From Monoplex corrugatus (lineage: Eukaryota > Mollusca > Gastropoda > Littorinimorpha > Ranellidae): DNA of 64,000 bases. Location: contig JAPXFY010000022.1 in assembly GCA_030674185.1 (NCBI GenBank), positions 37,942,540-38,006,539 on the forward strand. Direction: 5' to 3'. Positions 32,803-42,451 of the stretch are shown piece by piece. Every line of letters begins with the position of its first letter. Positions within the stretch are counted from its first letter, which is position 1. A program made the position numbers and the translations under genes. Under the pieces are notes generated by a model that worked only from the letters and a program-made list of their open reading frames with translations, had not been told where the DNA came from and did not search any database.

Positions 32803-32824
32803 GCGCGGGCGCGGGCGCGCGCGC

Positions 32825-32871
<47 letters not shown>

Positions 32872-32893
32872 TGTGTGTGTGTGTGTGTGTGTG
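32803..32893. repeat. (GGGCGC)n/(GC)n/(TG)n compound microsatellite
   Basis: GGGCGC repeats pass into CG and then TG dinucleotides. Confidence 0.92.
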
Positions 32894-33424
32894 TTTTCGA
32901 TTCCGTGGATGACTGACGAATATGTCTTTTATGATGTTGAATATTATTATTGTTGTGAGGTGCGAGTGTGATTGTATGTATAGCCAAAATATGTTCCTTG
33001 TGTCTGTGCACTAGGCTAAAATAAAATCTTGTTCTCGTTATACCACAGTGCTTCTTCAATTTTCAAAAGGTAAACGGATCGTGTAGCACGCTGTACGTTC
33101 CATACAGACAGGTGTGACCGCACATGATCAAACGGTTCTCCTCAACCGTACGTGCGAATCGGAGCGTGTGTCAGCTGCTTAAGTGATGGTTCTCTCTATT
33201 CCTTGCTGGCAATTTGTCTTGGCATAGGGGCTAGACGACTTGTGATAGAGGAGTTTTCAGAAAGCCAATCTTGACGAATAATGACCTTGTCTCTAGAAGA
33301 AACATACGACGCCCTTAAGGTAAAAAAATACAGGCTTGGATTATCACTTATGATGGTGGGCTCTCCCGTCTATCCCATGGACGAGTTGGCACACTGGAGG
33401 GGAAGCAGAAGACGTGGAATTGTT
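32894..33424. other. No gene or recognised repeat
   Basis: Mixed composition. CCGTACGTGCGAATCGGAGC near 33147 stands out as CpG-rich. No domain, splice or repeat evidence. Confidence 0.45.
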
Positions 33425-33427
33425 ACT

Positions 33428-33800
33428 GTTGTTATCGTTGTTTAAAGCCCAGCCGACTGCATAGAGCCATCACAGGGCTATAACCGCTTCAAAACGTACA
33501 AAACTATGCGTGGAATTGATTTTTTCATTTTTGTTTAAAGCTCAGTCGACTGTGTAGAGCCATATCAGGGCTATAACCATTTAAATACACACCAATACTT
33601 CAACATTGTTGTTGTTGTTTAAAGCCCAGTTGGCTGCCTGGAGCCATATCAAGACTATAACCATTTCAATACACACACAATACTTCAACATTGCTATTGT
33701 TGTTGTTTAAAGCCCAGCCGACTGTGTAGAGCCATATGCGGGCTATAACCAGTTCAATACACACACAATACTTCAACATTGTTATTGTTATTGTTTAAAG
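33428..33800 (-). repeat. Short tandem array of A-family 3' ends, ~88-bp period
   Basis: GTTTAAAG-CCCAG tail starts at 33440, 33533, 33617, 33705 and 33793. Each is followed by the hairpin, then AACCATTTCAATACACACAC, AATACTTCAACATTG and a new (GTT)n tail. The last three intervals are 84, 88 and 88 bp, so this is a true tandem and not independent insertions. Confidence 0.8.
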
Positions 33801-34005
33801 CCCATAGTGCTTTTGTCTCACATCGTACAAGTCCCAACAATCGAGGAGGAGATGTCTGATGCTCAACGGCTCGTCGCACGGTATACACCAAAGTGCTTCT
33901 TCATTTTTCAAAAGGTACGAATGAGTGTAGGATGTGTGACCCATGCGTAACCTACACAACACTGTCTTTCTTACAGTTCCCTGCGGCAAATCGGAAAATG
34001 TCTTT
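33798..34005 (-). mobile_element. B family, internal ORF2-end fragment
   Basis: Minus strand is open: CRLRMGHTSYTHSYLLKNEE, ALWCIPCDEPLSIRHLLLDC, WDLYDVRQKHY. It shows the C..C....H....C zinc knuckle that ends I-like ORF2 proteins after RNase H. This is the best-preserved copy of that motif here. Both flanks are broken: the A-tail array on one side, unrelated DNA on the other. Confidence 0.85.
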
Positions 34006-34750
34006 AGCTACCCGTCAAAAAGCTTTTTACTAAAACAAAACCACAACGCAACGCAACGCTTTCATACCGCTAGTATCCCCTTCAGTACGTTCGGGTAAAA
34101 AGATAAACGTATAGCATCAAAAGACATCTCTACAATATTTTTTGTGGTAAAAAGACAAAACAGTGTCAAAAAATACTGTCTCTACCGCCAAGAAGTTATG
34201 TCGATCTTCAGGGGGAAAACGTATCTCGCTTTTATTGTGTCGTGTGATGGATGCAGTGAGGGTCTTACGCCGACATTTACCTGTCTCTGCGGTACTTGCC
34301 TTTATTCCTGCGAATCTGGGTTTATTCTTCGTTCTCTGGGAGAAGAGTGCCAAAATGGTTCAGACGTTCGCCTGCCAATAACTAAACTCCAGGGTACGCT
34401 CCCAGTAGAGGCCTCGACTATTCTAAGTTTGACTGGAAAATCGAAGGGGGCGAAAAACGAGTTGGACCTGTGTGCCTTCTGGCTATGCACGCTAAAGATC
34501 CCAAGGCAGTTGAAAATCGTGAAGAGTAGGGCATTGCCCGGCTGCCTTGGTATAAAACATTGAAGAGAGAAGTTGATTTCCCAGGTCCCACCCCTTAAAG
34601 ACCAACTAGCCTTCTTGCCTTGCTTAAGTCTTGATAAAAAAAAAGTGAATATGAGGATGAATTTGAATCGAAGGAGAGGGCGCCGCCCTCGTGGTGGTGG
34701 CCCCGGGAGAAGTTGAGGTCTCTGCCACCTCACTCTCCTAAGACCCCAGG
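34006..34750. other. No gene; contains an unnamed dispersed repeat shared with 36,645-36,830
   Basis: TTCGGGTAAAAAGATAAACG-TATAGC, ACTGTCTCTACCGCCAAG and CGTGTGATGGATGCAGTG at 34,088-34,255 match TTCGGTAAAAAGGTAAATG, CCCTACCGCCAAGGATTTACG and AATGTGATGGATAGTGTG at 36,668-36,790. A 139-codon frame at 34144-34563 is therefore treated as chance within a repeat; its sequence shows no known domain. Confidence 0.5.
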
Positions 34751-34751
34751 G

Positions 34752-34930
34752 TTATGGAACTATCTAGATAGGACCTCAGGACCTGGCCAGCTCGTAGCTT
34801 TTTATGTGCAGGTTTAAGACTTGTGCCGTGACCATTCTGGATCTTCATCACATGGCACCTGCGACGTTAGTGCATATGGAATTCATTCCTAAAGTGGAGA
34901 CTGTCATCTTGAGAAACTGAAACTGAAACT
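34752..34930 (+). repeat. C family, copy 3
   Basis: GGTTATGGAACTATCTAGAT, GGACCTCAGGACCTGGCCAG, CACATGGCACCTGCGACG and GAGACTGTCATCTTGAGAAA, ending in CTGAAACTGAAACTTC. Confidence 0.8.
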
Positions 34931-35290
34931 TCTTGTTGTTATTGCTGTTTAAAGACCAGCCGACTGCATAGAGCTATTTCAGGGATAAAACTGCTTCAAA
35001 GCATACAAAACTTCAACAGGGGAAAAAAAGAAAATTAAGTACACATATCAATGCATTCGCGCACATAATCTAAAGAGATGCCCCTGGCGTTGACCACCCC
35101 GTCCAATTTATCGCACAGGGGATTTAAAAACCACACCTGAATACAAATATAAACACAACTAGGGACATAAAACATATAAAAACAGGCATAAATTACCTAA
35201 AATTGCTTCCGCATATCTCATCTCCCTAGAGCCAAAAATGCACTTAATACATGTACCCAATTATCAATTCTAAGAAAAAGTATGTAAGAC
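34930..35290 (-). mobile_element. A family, 3' two-thirds
   Basis: TTGTTGTTATTGCTGTTTAAAG through the body to TTCTAAGAAAAAGTATG-TAAGACTG, where it jumps into another A copy. Confidence 0.82.
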
Positions 35291-35490
35291 TGAGGACAAA
35301 TTTAAACATAACTGAGGACACTGAAACAGATACAAAGACAGGCCTACATTACCTAAAACTGCTTCTGTACATCACATTTCCTTCCAGCCAAAACATTTGA
35401 TACTTGTATCCAAATATCAATCCAAAGTATGCAAGGCTTTATCGAACACATGCAAGTGAATGGACCAGAGAGGCAGAAAATGATAGGAAG
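35290..35490 (-). mobile_element. A family, central fragment
   Basis: Restarts at GAGGACAAATTTAAACATAA and runs to GCAGAAAATGATAGGAAG, where a B copy begins. It has its own diagnostic changes (CATCACATTTCCTTCCAGCC) shared with the copies at 29.4 and 36.0 kb. Confidence 0.78.
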
Positions 35491-35750
35491 AGTTCAAGTT
35501 CATATTGCGTATAGCCCAGCCGACTACTAGAGCCATATTAGGGCTAACACCACGTCAAAAACGACAACCTGGTTAAGATAAAAGATAACAGTTAAAAAAA
35601 AAAGCTCATTATTAATCTTGCACGCCTAAAATGCAATTAAAGAAAACTATACTCAGACATAGTCATATAGGGTGAAATCTTGATCTCTTGTAAAAACTGG
35701 AAAACTGCATCAGGAGGGACGTCTCCGAAGAGGTTCTTTAAGGAGTGATT
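35488..35750 (-). mobile_element. B family, 5'-truncated copy
   Basis: AAGTTCATATTGCGTATAGCC, hairpin, UTR and the first part of the ORF2 end, broken at GAGGTTCTTTAAGGAGTG. Confidence 0.8.
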
Positions 35751-36004
35751 GGGTTTGTTCTTGTTCTTTAATCTTACTTTAGACATTTGTATCGTTGTAG
35801 CAAAACACTGTCTTTATTGTCCAATCTGTTTATTATGAACAAACAGGGTTAGCCAGTGTGTGTTTCGGATTACATTTTGAAAGTACACACTTTCGTCACA
35901 TTCTTCGCCTTATTTATAGTTCACATATGCACAATATGAACACTGAATTGCGTGTAAAATTAAATCAGTCTTGATTCCGGGTCTTTTGACTTTTGACTTT
36001 TTGA
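35751..36004. other. No gene or recognised repeat
   Basis: AT-rich spacer with a short TTTTGACTTTTGACTTTTTG direct repeat near 35,987. Confidence 0.45.
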
Positions 36005-36475
36005 CTACACTTGTTGCTTTAAGCCCAGCCGACTGCGCGGAGCCATGTCAGGGCTATAACCATCTAGAAAAACCCACCATACTTCACAGAGGATTATAAA
36101 AAAGCTGGAAAATAAACACATATCAATGTATTCACGCACATAATCTAAGGAGATGCCCCTGGTGTTGACCATTCCAATTTATCACCAGCGGATTTTAAAA
36201 AAAACATGCCTGTACATAAATGTAAACATAACTAAGGACACTAAAACCTACACATAAAAACGGACTTCAATATCTAAAGATGCTTTTATACGTCACGTTT
36301 CCTTACAGCCCAAAATTTACTTAATACATGGAATCAATTATCAATCCTAGAAAAAGTATGTGAGACTTTATAGAATACATACAGGTGTATTGACCAGTAA
36401 GGCAGAAAATAAGAAGAAAATAATTGAAAGCAAAGGAACAAGGCAGAAAGAAAGAGTGACTGAAAAGAAGAAATT
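36005..36475 (-). mobile_element. A family, 5'-truncated copy
   Basis: TTGTTGCTTTAAGCCCAGCC to GAAAGAAAGAGTGACTGAAA. The 5' hairpin region is replaced by unrelated DNA from about 36,476. Confidence 0.8.
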
Positions 36476-36874
36476 ACACTTTTTGTCACATCTCAACCAG
36501 GTTGAGAAAAGACCTGTATCCACAAGCAGATTCCAAAAACAAGACACTCCTCTTCCACACAATGTCCGAAACTTGAAAGTCATGGCGTCCTTGAGCTGGG
36601 CTTTGCCAACACAAAACAGACGTGAGAATGTGGAATCTTCACACCCGTCGGTAACCCTTTTGGTATTTTTCGGTAAAAAGGTAAATGTTTAGCGTCACAG
36701 GACGTCCCTACCGCCAAGGATTTACGTAGCTATTTGGGGGGAGAAGTGTGTGTTGCTGTTACTGCTTAATGTGATGGATAGTGTGTAGGTGGCGTTCTGA
36801 CGTTCACGGGTGTATGCAGTATCTAGGATTATCACCTGAATGTCTGAACTTGTCTTGTGTTTATCTCTGTCTGT
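36476..36874. other. No gene; second copy of the dispersed repeat seen at 34.1 kb
   Basis: See 34006-34750. The remainder is unassigned. Confidence 0.45.
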
Positions 36875-37420
36875 CCCCCCATGGGGATGCCGGGAGCTCT
36901 CAGTATAAATAGTATCCCCACCTGGAGGAAATTCTGTGCGAGAAATTTCCTCTTTTCTGTCACTGTCTTTGTTTCTGCCTTGTTTCTTTGCTGTCTATCA
37001 TTTCTTCCTATCATTTTCTGCCTTGCTGGTCCATTCACCTGTATGTGTTCGATAAAATCTTGTGTACTTTTTCTTAGGACGGATAATTGGGTACATGTAT
37101 TAAGTGCATTTTTGGCTCTGGGGATATGAGAGATGAGGAAGCAATTTTAGGTAACTTATGCCCGTTCTTGTATGTGTTTTGGTGTCCTTAGGTATGCTTA
37201 AATTCATATTCAGGTGTGCTTTTTAATCCCCTGTGCGATAAATTGGACGGAGTGGTCAACGCCGTGGGCATGTCCTTAGATTATGTGCTCAAATGCATTG
37301 ATATGTGTACTTCATTTTCTTTCCTTTTTTTTCCCTGTTGAAGTTTTGTATGTTTTGAAGCGGTTATAGCCCCGATATGGCTCTACGCTGTCGGCTGCGC
37401 TTTAAACAACAACAACAATC
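36875..37420 (+). mobile_element. A family, full-length copy in plus orientation
   Basis: The clearest plus-strand A copy. It begins CCCCCCATGGGGATGCC. GGGGAT (36883-36888) pairs with ATCCCC (36914-36919) around TATAAATA (36904-36911). The body has GGTCCATTCACCTGTATGTG and CATTTTTGGCTCTGG, and the end is the hairpin and GCTTTAAACAACAACAA. No ORF beyond chance; no tRNA-type A/B box recognised. Confidence 0.88.
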
Positions 37421-37584
37421 TCTGTAAGGAATATGTCAGGTTATACAGACCATCACTGTCTGTGCGTGTCTGTTTCTATGTCTGTGTATCTTTGTTATGA
37501 ACAAAATAGGCAAACTGAACGATCTCTTGGCTGTATTTGGATGATTATCCGTCACCTTTTACCCCCGGCTTAGGCAAATTGTAA
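37421..37584. other. No gene; spacer
   Basis: Unassigned sequence between two A copies in opposite orientation. Confidence 0.45.
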
Positions 37585-38153
37585 TTTGACTGTTATTTTT
37601 GTTTAAAACCCAGCTGACTGTTTAGAGCCATATCCGTGCTATAACCACTTCAAACATACACAATACTTCAGCAGGACAAAAATAAAGAAAATTAAGTACA
37701 CACATCAGTCAATAGCATACACGCTTACAATCTAAGGACATGCTTTTGGCGTTGACCACTCCGTCCAATTTATCTCACCAGGGATTAAAACAAAACATCC
37801 TGAATACAAATTTAAACGTTAACTAAGGATACTAAAACCTATACAAAAGACAGGCCAGAATTAACTGAAATTGCTTCCGCACATCTCATTTCCCTAGAGC
37901 CAAAAATGCACTTAACACATGTACCCAATTATTAAAGCTAAGAAAAACTACGTAAGAGTTTATCGAACACACACAAGCGAATGGACCAGCAAGATGATAG
38001 GAAGAAATGACAGAAAGCAAAGGAACAAGGCAGAAATAAAAAGAATGACATAAAACAGCAAATTTCTCGCACGAAATTTTAGAAGGTGCAGATACTATTT
38101 ACACTGAAAGAACCCTAACACCACCAACCCACCCCGGCATTTCCACAGGGGGT
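37585..38153 (-). mobile_element. A family, full-length copy
   Basis: TGTTATTTTTGTTTAAAACCC to CGGCATTTCCACAGGGGG. A 20-bp AC-rich insertion (AACACCACCAACCCACC near 38117) sits in the 5' end. Confidence 0.82.
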
Positions 38154-38154
38154 A

Positions 38155-38350
38155 TAGGAAGCATATAACGCTTCACAGAACATGTACAGGTGAATGTACC
38201 AGCAGGGCAGAAAATGACAGGAAGAAATGACAGAAAGCAAGGGAACAAGGTAGAAAAAGAGTGACAGGAAAGAGTAAATTTCTAGCACAAAATGTCCATA
38301 AGGTGGTGATACTGTTTGTACTAATAGAACACCAGTAACGACACAGGGGT
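38155..38350 (-). mobile_element. A family, 5' fragment
   Basis: AACATGTACAGGTGAATG to GGTGATACTGTTTGTACTAA and ACGACACAGGGG. Head part only, directly after the previous copy. Confidence 0.72.
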
Positions 38351-38914
38351 GCTCACATTTCTTGACCAATACTGCAGTGTCTGTATATACAGGGTCTCCA
38401 TTTTGTTGATTGTGATCCATATGCGTCATGATATGTATATATGGGTGTTTCCACTTTGCTGGTGTTGTTGCTGTTGTAGTTGTTGTAGCTGTTGTTGCAG
38501 CTGTTGTTGTAGCTGTGTCTATGTATGAATGTACGGGTGTATGTATGCGGGCATGTGGGTATGTACATGTATTTACCGTTATTTGTTATTTTTATCTATT
38601 TATTCACCTACTGACTTCTTATTCACTTACTTGTTTACTTACTGACTGACTGACTTACCTATCTATGATTAAGAAAATTTTGTCTTCACCTAGTTGATAG
38701 ACGCTGAACATTTGTGCATTGAGGAGGGGGGGGGGGGTCTGTCATGTGAGACGAGTTTATACAGAATAGCTAGTTGTGTTGTGATTCAGATCTTTATTTA
38801 TTCACTTTAAATATGTGTTCCTTTTTTAAGGTAAGTTACATACATACACGTTATTTACATGTAACCAAGATTATTCCAGTGGTAGCTGATAAAATATCAG
38901 TATGAAATAAAGAC
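38351..38914. other. No gene; GTT and TTTA/ACTGACTG simple repeats
   Basis: TGTTGTTGTAGCTGTTGTTG at 38,458-38,520, TTACTGACTGACTGAC near 38,636 and a G10 run near 38,727. Nothing coding. Confidence 0.6.
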
Positions 38915-39085
38915 TAGGTAAAACAGTCTAGGTAGGGCCTCAGGACCTGGCCAGCTCATGGGTTTATGTGCAGGCTTAAGGCTTGTGCTGTGATCACCAT
39001 ACACATGGCACCTGTGACGTTAGTGCACATGGAATTCGTTAAGAGCGAGGAGACGTCATCTTGAAAAACAAACTGAAACTCTCAC
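38915..39085 (+). repeat. C family, copy 4
   Basis: AAACAGTCTAGGTAGGGCCT, CTCATGGGTTTATGTGCAGG, CACATGGCACCTGTGACG and GGAGACGTCATCTTGA, ending in CAAACTGAAACTC. Confidence 0.82.
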
Positions 39086-39648
39086 CAGAAAGACTTCAAC
39101 ACAGACTTCTACTTACGACCTAATAGAAATAATCGTGTTTTCGGTCCAAGACTTACACCCGGAGCATGTCACTTCAAGCACTGATTTATCACTTTACTTG
39201 ATCTTAATATGGAAACACTTTTATGCCTGATTGCTTTCATTGCTATTTTTGTTAGCGAATGCTCGAACCTTGTCAGAAACATCTTTTTCCCATTTCCTTG
39301 AAAATGTTGGATACAAAATGGTCGTATTCAGACCAACCACCATTAGTTTGTTTCTTTGACGATAGTTTTTGATGTTTCAGAGTATCTCGCTCCTTTGCCC
39401 AAGAAGCATTTTTATGTCTGTTCGAAAAATCAGAAGTGGCGTTGTAAAGTTTCTGCAGAGACAGAAAAAGATGAAATGTTTTGTTATGGTAAAACATACT
39501 CGTCAAGATCTAGTATCTGTATATTTCCTGACTTATAGATAACCATTCATGTCAAATCTAGTCTATAGTTTATCTATGTGTGTGTATATAAAAACCATCT
39601 CTGTCAAATCTAGTCAACAGTTTATGTATGTGTGTATATATCTCTATA
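39086..39648. other. No gene; two short TATGTATGTGTGTATATA repeats near the end
   Basis: AT-rich. CATCTCTGTCAAATCTAGTC and a near copy occur at 39,545-39,620 as a short direct repeat. Small frames show no domain. Confidence 0.45.
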
Positions 39649-39650
39649 TA

Positions 39651-40890
39651 CACTACGCACAAAAAGTTAAGGATCACTTGCACAGAAATTCATAACTTTC
39701 AAAATAAGAAAGCCAATGCGTTGAAGTTTGGCAAACATTTAATTCCATGCTTTAGTGATAACGATACACAATTGCCTTCAATTTCGAGCAATCGTTTGGT
39801 GTGTACATTTGATCAAAGTGGGTACGTATCGAAATTTGATTTCCCAAAGTCATTGAAATCACAAGACAGGGCCTTCTGATGCTCCCAAAAGTTCAGTAAT
39901 GCGTGTAACCGCCATGGCTGTTCTGGCACTCGACGCAGCGAGTCCTCATCGAGTTGGCCAGGTTGGTGAAGATCCTCTGTGGAAGCGCCTGCCACTCAGC
40001 CTGCAGCATCTGGTAGAGGTGTTGGGCATCCCTGGGAGGGGGGTGGTTGCTCCTCACTTTGCGATCCAGCTCATCCCAGAGGTTCTCAATCGGGTTGAGA
40101 TCGGGACTGCATGCTGGCCACTCCATTCTGTTGACTCCAGACTGCTGCAGGAAGTCGTTGACCACCCTTGCCCTGTTGGGGCGAGCGTTGTCATCCTGGT
40201 AGACAGCCGTCGGTCCCATCTGCTGCAGTGTAGGCACAGCCAGCGGTCGAAGGATCTCATCCCGGTATCGGAGGCCAGTCAGGTTACCCTGTACATGATA
40301 CAAGGGTGTTCTGTGGTGAAGGCTGAAGGCCCCCCAGACCATTACAGAACCTCCACCAAAGGCCACCTTTTCTTGGACAGTGGTGTCAATAAAGCGTTGC
40401 CCTGGGCGCCTCCAGACCCTCAGTCGGCCGTCGTTGTGGTTCATGGTGAAGCGTGATTCATCACTGAACAGGACCTGGGACCATTGCTGACGTGTCCACC
40501 TCACGTGACGTCTGCAGAAGGCGCGGCGTGCTGCCCTATGGGCTGGAGTTAAGCGTGGCCGTACAGCTGGGCGACGAGAACGGAGGTTAAACCCATGAAG
40601 GCGGTTCCGTATGGTCTGCTGGCTGATGTTGATGTTAGTAGCCACCCTCAACTGCCTTTGAATGATGCTGGAAGAGGCTGTTCTTGTCTGCAGGGCTTGT
40701 CGTTCAATGAGACTATCTTTACGTGGGTTTGTCTTCTTCGGTCGACCAGATCTGCGTCTTTCATGGACCCTCCCAGTGGCTGTGAAGCGTTGAATCAGTC
40801 TGACAATGACCGAGATGGACACCTGAAGTCGCCTGGCCACTTCTCGCTTGGGAACACCATCTTGGAACCATGCAACAGCTCGTCCCCTCT
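39651..40890 (-). mobile_element. Tc1-type transposon, left copy (5'-truncated)
   Basis: Begins after TATA with CACTACGCACAAAAAGTTAA-GGATCAC, the element's 3' terminal repeat, and reads into a minus-strand transposase. It is cut at 40890 inside the first codons of the transposase, directly against the 5' terminal repeat of the second copy. Positions 39724-40890 are the reverse complement of 41285-42451 with equal length (1,167 bp) and only a handful of differences. Confidence 0.9.
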
Positions 40891-40891
40891 T
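39893..40891 (-). pseudogene. Tc1 transposase, N-terminally truncated and chimeric
   Basis: Minus-strand frame from the GRAVAWFQDG segment to HGGYTHY. It carries two HTH regions around GRPKK, then SDESRF, QDDNARP and SPDLNPIENLWDEL with the DD34E triad. It differs from the plus copy at a few residues (NPRKDS versus NPREDR, IIQRQ versus IIRRQ, DESRF versus DESCF). The first 12 residues of the family (MPPRRKLSEFE) are missing and replaced by translation of the neighbouring terminal repeat, without an in-frame ATG that I can see (only GTG). Probably not producing a normal N-terminal DNA-binding domain. Confidence 0.85.
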
Positions 40892-40896
40892 ATTAG

Positions 40897-42451
40897 CTAC
40901 GCACAAAAAGTTAAGGATCACTATGAGAAAACAGGTGCGTAATAAACTCAGTTCGCTACTGTTATTTATTTCTCAGTCCAGCCAAATTGTTATGAATTCT
41001 TGTTCAGCTGTAAGTGGGCGATGTTGTTAGTGCGAAAATTGCACGGGATTCTCTACTACTGAGCTTGGCAGCAAACGGAAAAGCGGAAACTTGCGAAAAA
41101 GGACCTTGTTTTGGACGTTCTGCCTGAACACATTGCACAAGCCAGATGGAAAAACCATTATGCACGTGCAAGCACTGCTGTTTATGTGTGAGATGCTGTC
41201 TCTTGCTTGGCTTTATAAGAAGACATTCCACCAGTAGTAGGCCTGATCTGACAATGCCTCCACGACGAAAATTGAGCGAGTTTGAGAGGGGACGAGCTGT
41301 TGCATGGTTCCAAGATGGTGTTCCCAAGCGAGAAGTGGCCAGGCGACTTCAGGTGTCCATCTCGGTCATTGTCAGACTGATTCAACGCTTCACAGCCACT
41401 GGGAGGGTCCATGAAAGACGCAGATCTGGTCGACCGAAGAAGACAAACCCACGTGAAGATCGTCTCATTGAACGACAAGCCCTGCAGACAAGAACAGCCT
41501 CTTCCAGCATCATTCGAAGGCAGCTGAGGGTGGCTACTAACATCAACATCAGCCAGCAGACCATACGGAACCGCCTTCATGGGTTTAACCTCCGTTCTCG
41601 TCGCCCAGCTGTACGGCCACGCTTAACTCCAGCCCATAGGGCAGCACGCCGCGCCTTCTGCAGACGTCACGTGAGGTGGACACGTCAGCAATGGTCCCAG
41701 GTCCTGTTCAGTGATGAATCATGCTTCACCATGAACCACAACGACGGCCGACTGAGGGTCTGGAGGCGCCCAGGGCAACGCTTTATTGACACCACTGTCC
41801 AAGAAAAGGTGGCCTTTGGTGGAGGTTCTGTAATGGTCTGGGGGGCCTTCAGCCTTCACCACAGAACACCCTTGTATCATGTACAGGGTAACCTGACTGG
41901 CCTCCGATACCGGGATGAGATCCTTCGACCGCTGGCTGTGCCTACACTGCAGCAGATGGGACCGACGGCTGTCTACCAGGATGACAACGCTCGCCCCAAC
42001 AGGGCAAGGGTGGTCAACGACTTCCTGCAGCAGTCTGGAGTCAACAGAATGGAGTGGCCAGCATGCAGTCCCGATCTCAACCCGATTGAGAACCTCTGGG
42101 ATGAGCTGGATCGCAAAGTGAGGAGCAACCACCCCCCTCCCAGGGATGCCCAACACCTCTACCAGATGCTGCAGGCTGAGTGGCAGGCGCTTCCACAGAG
42201 GATCTTCACCAACCTGGCCAACTCGATGAGGACTCGCTGCGTCGAGTGCCAGAACAGCCATGGCGGTTACACGCATTACTGAACTTTTGGGAGCATCAGA
42301 AGGCCCTGTCTTGTGATTTCAATGACTTTGGGAAATCAAATTTCGATACGTACCCACTTTGATCAAATGTACACACCAAACGATTGCTCGAAATTGAAGG
42401 CAATTGTGTATCGTTATCACTAAAGCATGGAATTAAATGTTTGCCAAACTT
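40897..42451 (+). mobile_element. Tc1-type transposon, right copy (3' terminal repeat lost)
   Basis: Starts with CTACGCACAAAAAGTTAAGG-ATCAC (two terminal bases missing), has a ~355-bp 5' leader, an intact transposase, and a 3' flank ending at GCCAAACT (42451) where RTE-like sequence begins. The left copy shows that about 75 bp with the 3' terminal repeat are missing here. Without an inverted partner terminus it should not be mobile on its own. Confidence 0.88.
41254..42282 (+). CDS. Tc1/mariner DD34E transposase, intact frame
   Basis: 342 residues from ATG 41254 (MPPRRKLSEFERGRAVAWFQ) to the stop after HGGYTHY, the usual length for Tc1 transposases. An upstream in-frame ATG at 41146 would add 36 residues not seen in the family, so I prefer 41254. 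Residues 1-115 form two helix-turn-helix DNA-binding regions with a SGRPKKT linker near 58. The catalytic DDE domain has D154 (LFSDES), the GGGSVMVWG loop near 189-197, D244 (YQDDNARP) and E279 (SPDLNPIENLW), with 34 residues between the last two. Such enzymes cut and paste DNA into TA sites. The usual DNARPH is DNARPN here. It might supply transposase in trans. A long 5' leader without clear promoter precedes it. Confidence 0.9.
   Translation: MPPRRKLSEFERGRAVAWFQDGVPKREVARRLQVSISVIVRLIQRFTATGRVHERRRSGRPKKTNPREDRLIERQALQTRTASSSIIRRQLRVATNINISQQTIRNRLHGFNLRSRRPAVRPRLTPAHRAARRAFCRRHVRWTRQQWSQVLFSDESCFTMNHNDGRLRVWRRPGQRFIDTTVQEKVAFGGGSVMVWGAFSLHHRTPLYHVQGNLTGLRYRDEILRPLAVPTLQQMGPTAVYQDDNARPNRARVVNDFLQQSGVNRMEWPACSPDLNPIENLWDELDRKVRSNHPPPRDAQHLYQMLQAEWQALPQRIFTNLANSMRTRCVECQNSHGGYTHY

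Noticed and set aside
33428..33800. Several independent A-family insertions
   Set aside because: Equal spacing and a shared truncation point without separate target-site duplications fit a tandem array better.
34144..34563. 139-codon cysteine-containing frame
   Set aside because: No domain recognised, and the first part is a dispersed repeat also found at 36.65-36.83 kb without an open frame.
41146..41253. N-terminal extension of the Tc1 transposase from ATG 41146
   Set aside because: The 36 extra residues are Cys/Leu-rich leader sequence absent from Tc1 transposases; the MPPRRK start at 41254 fits the family length.
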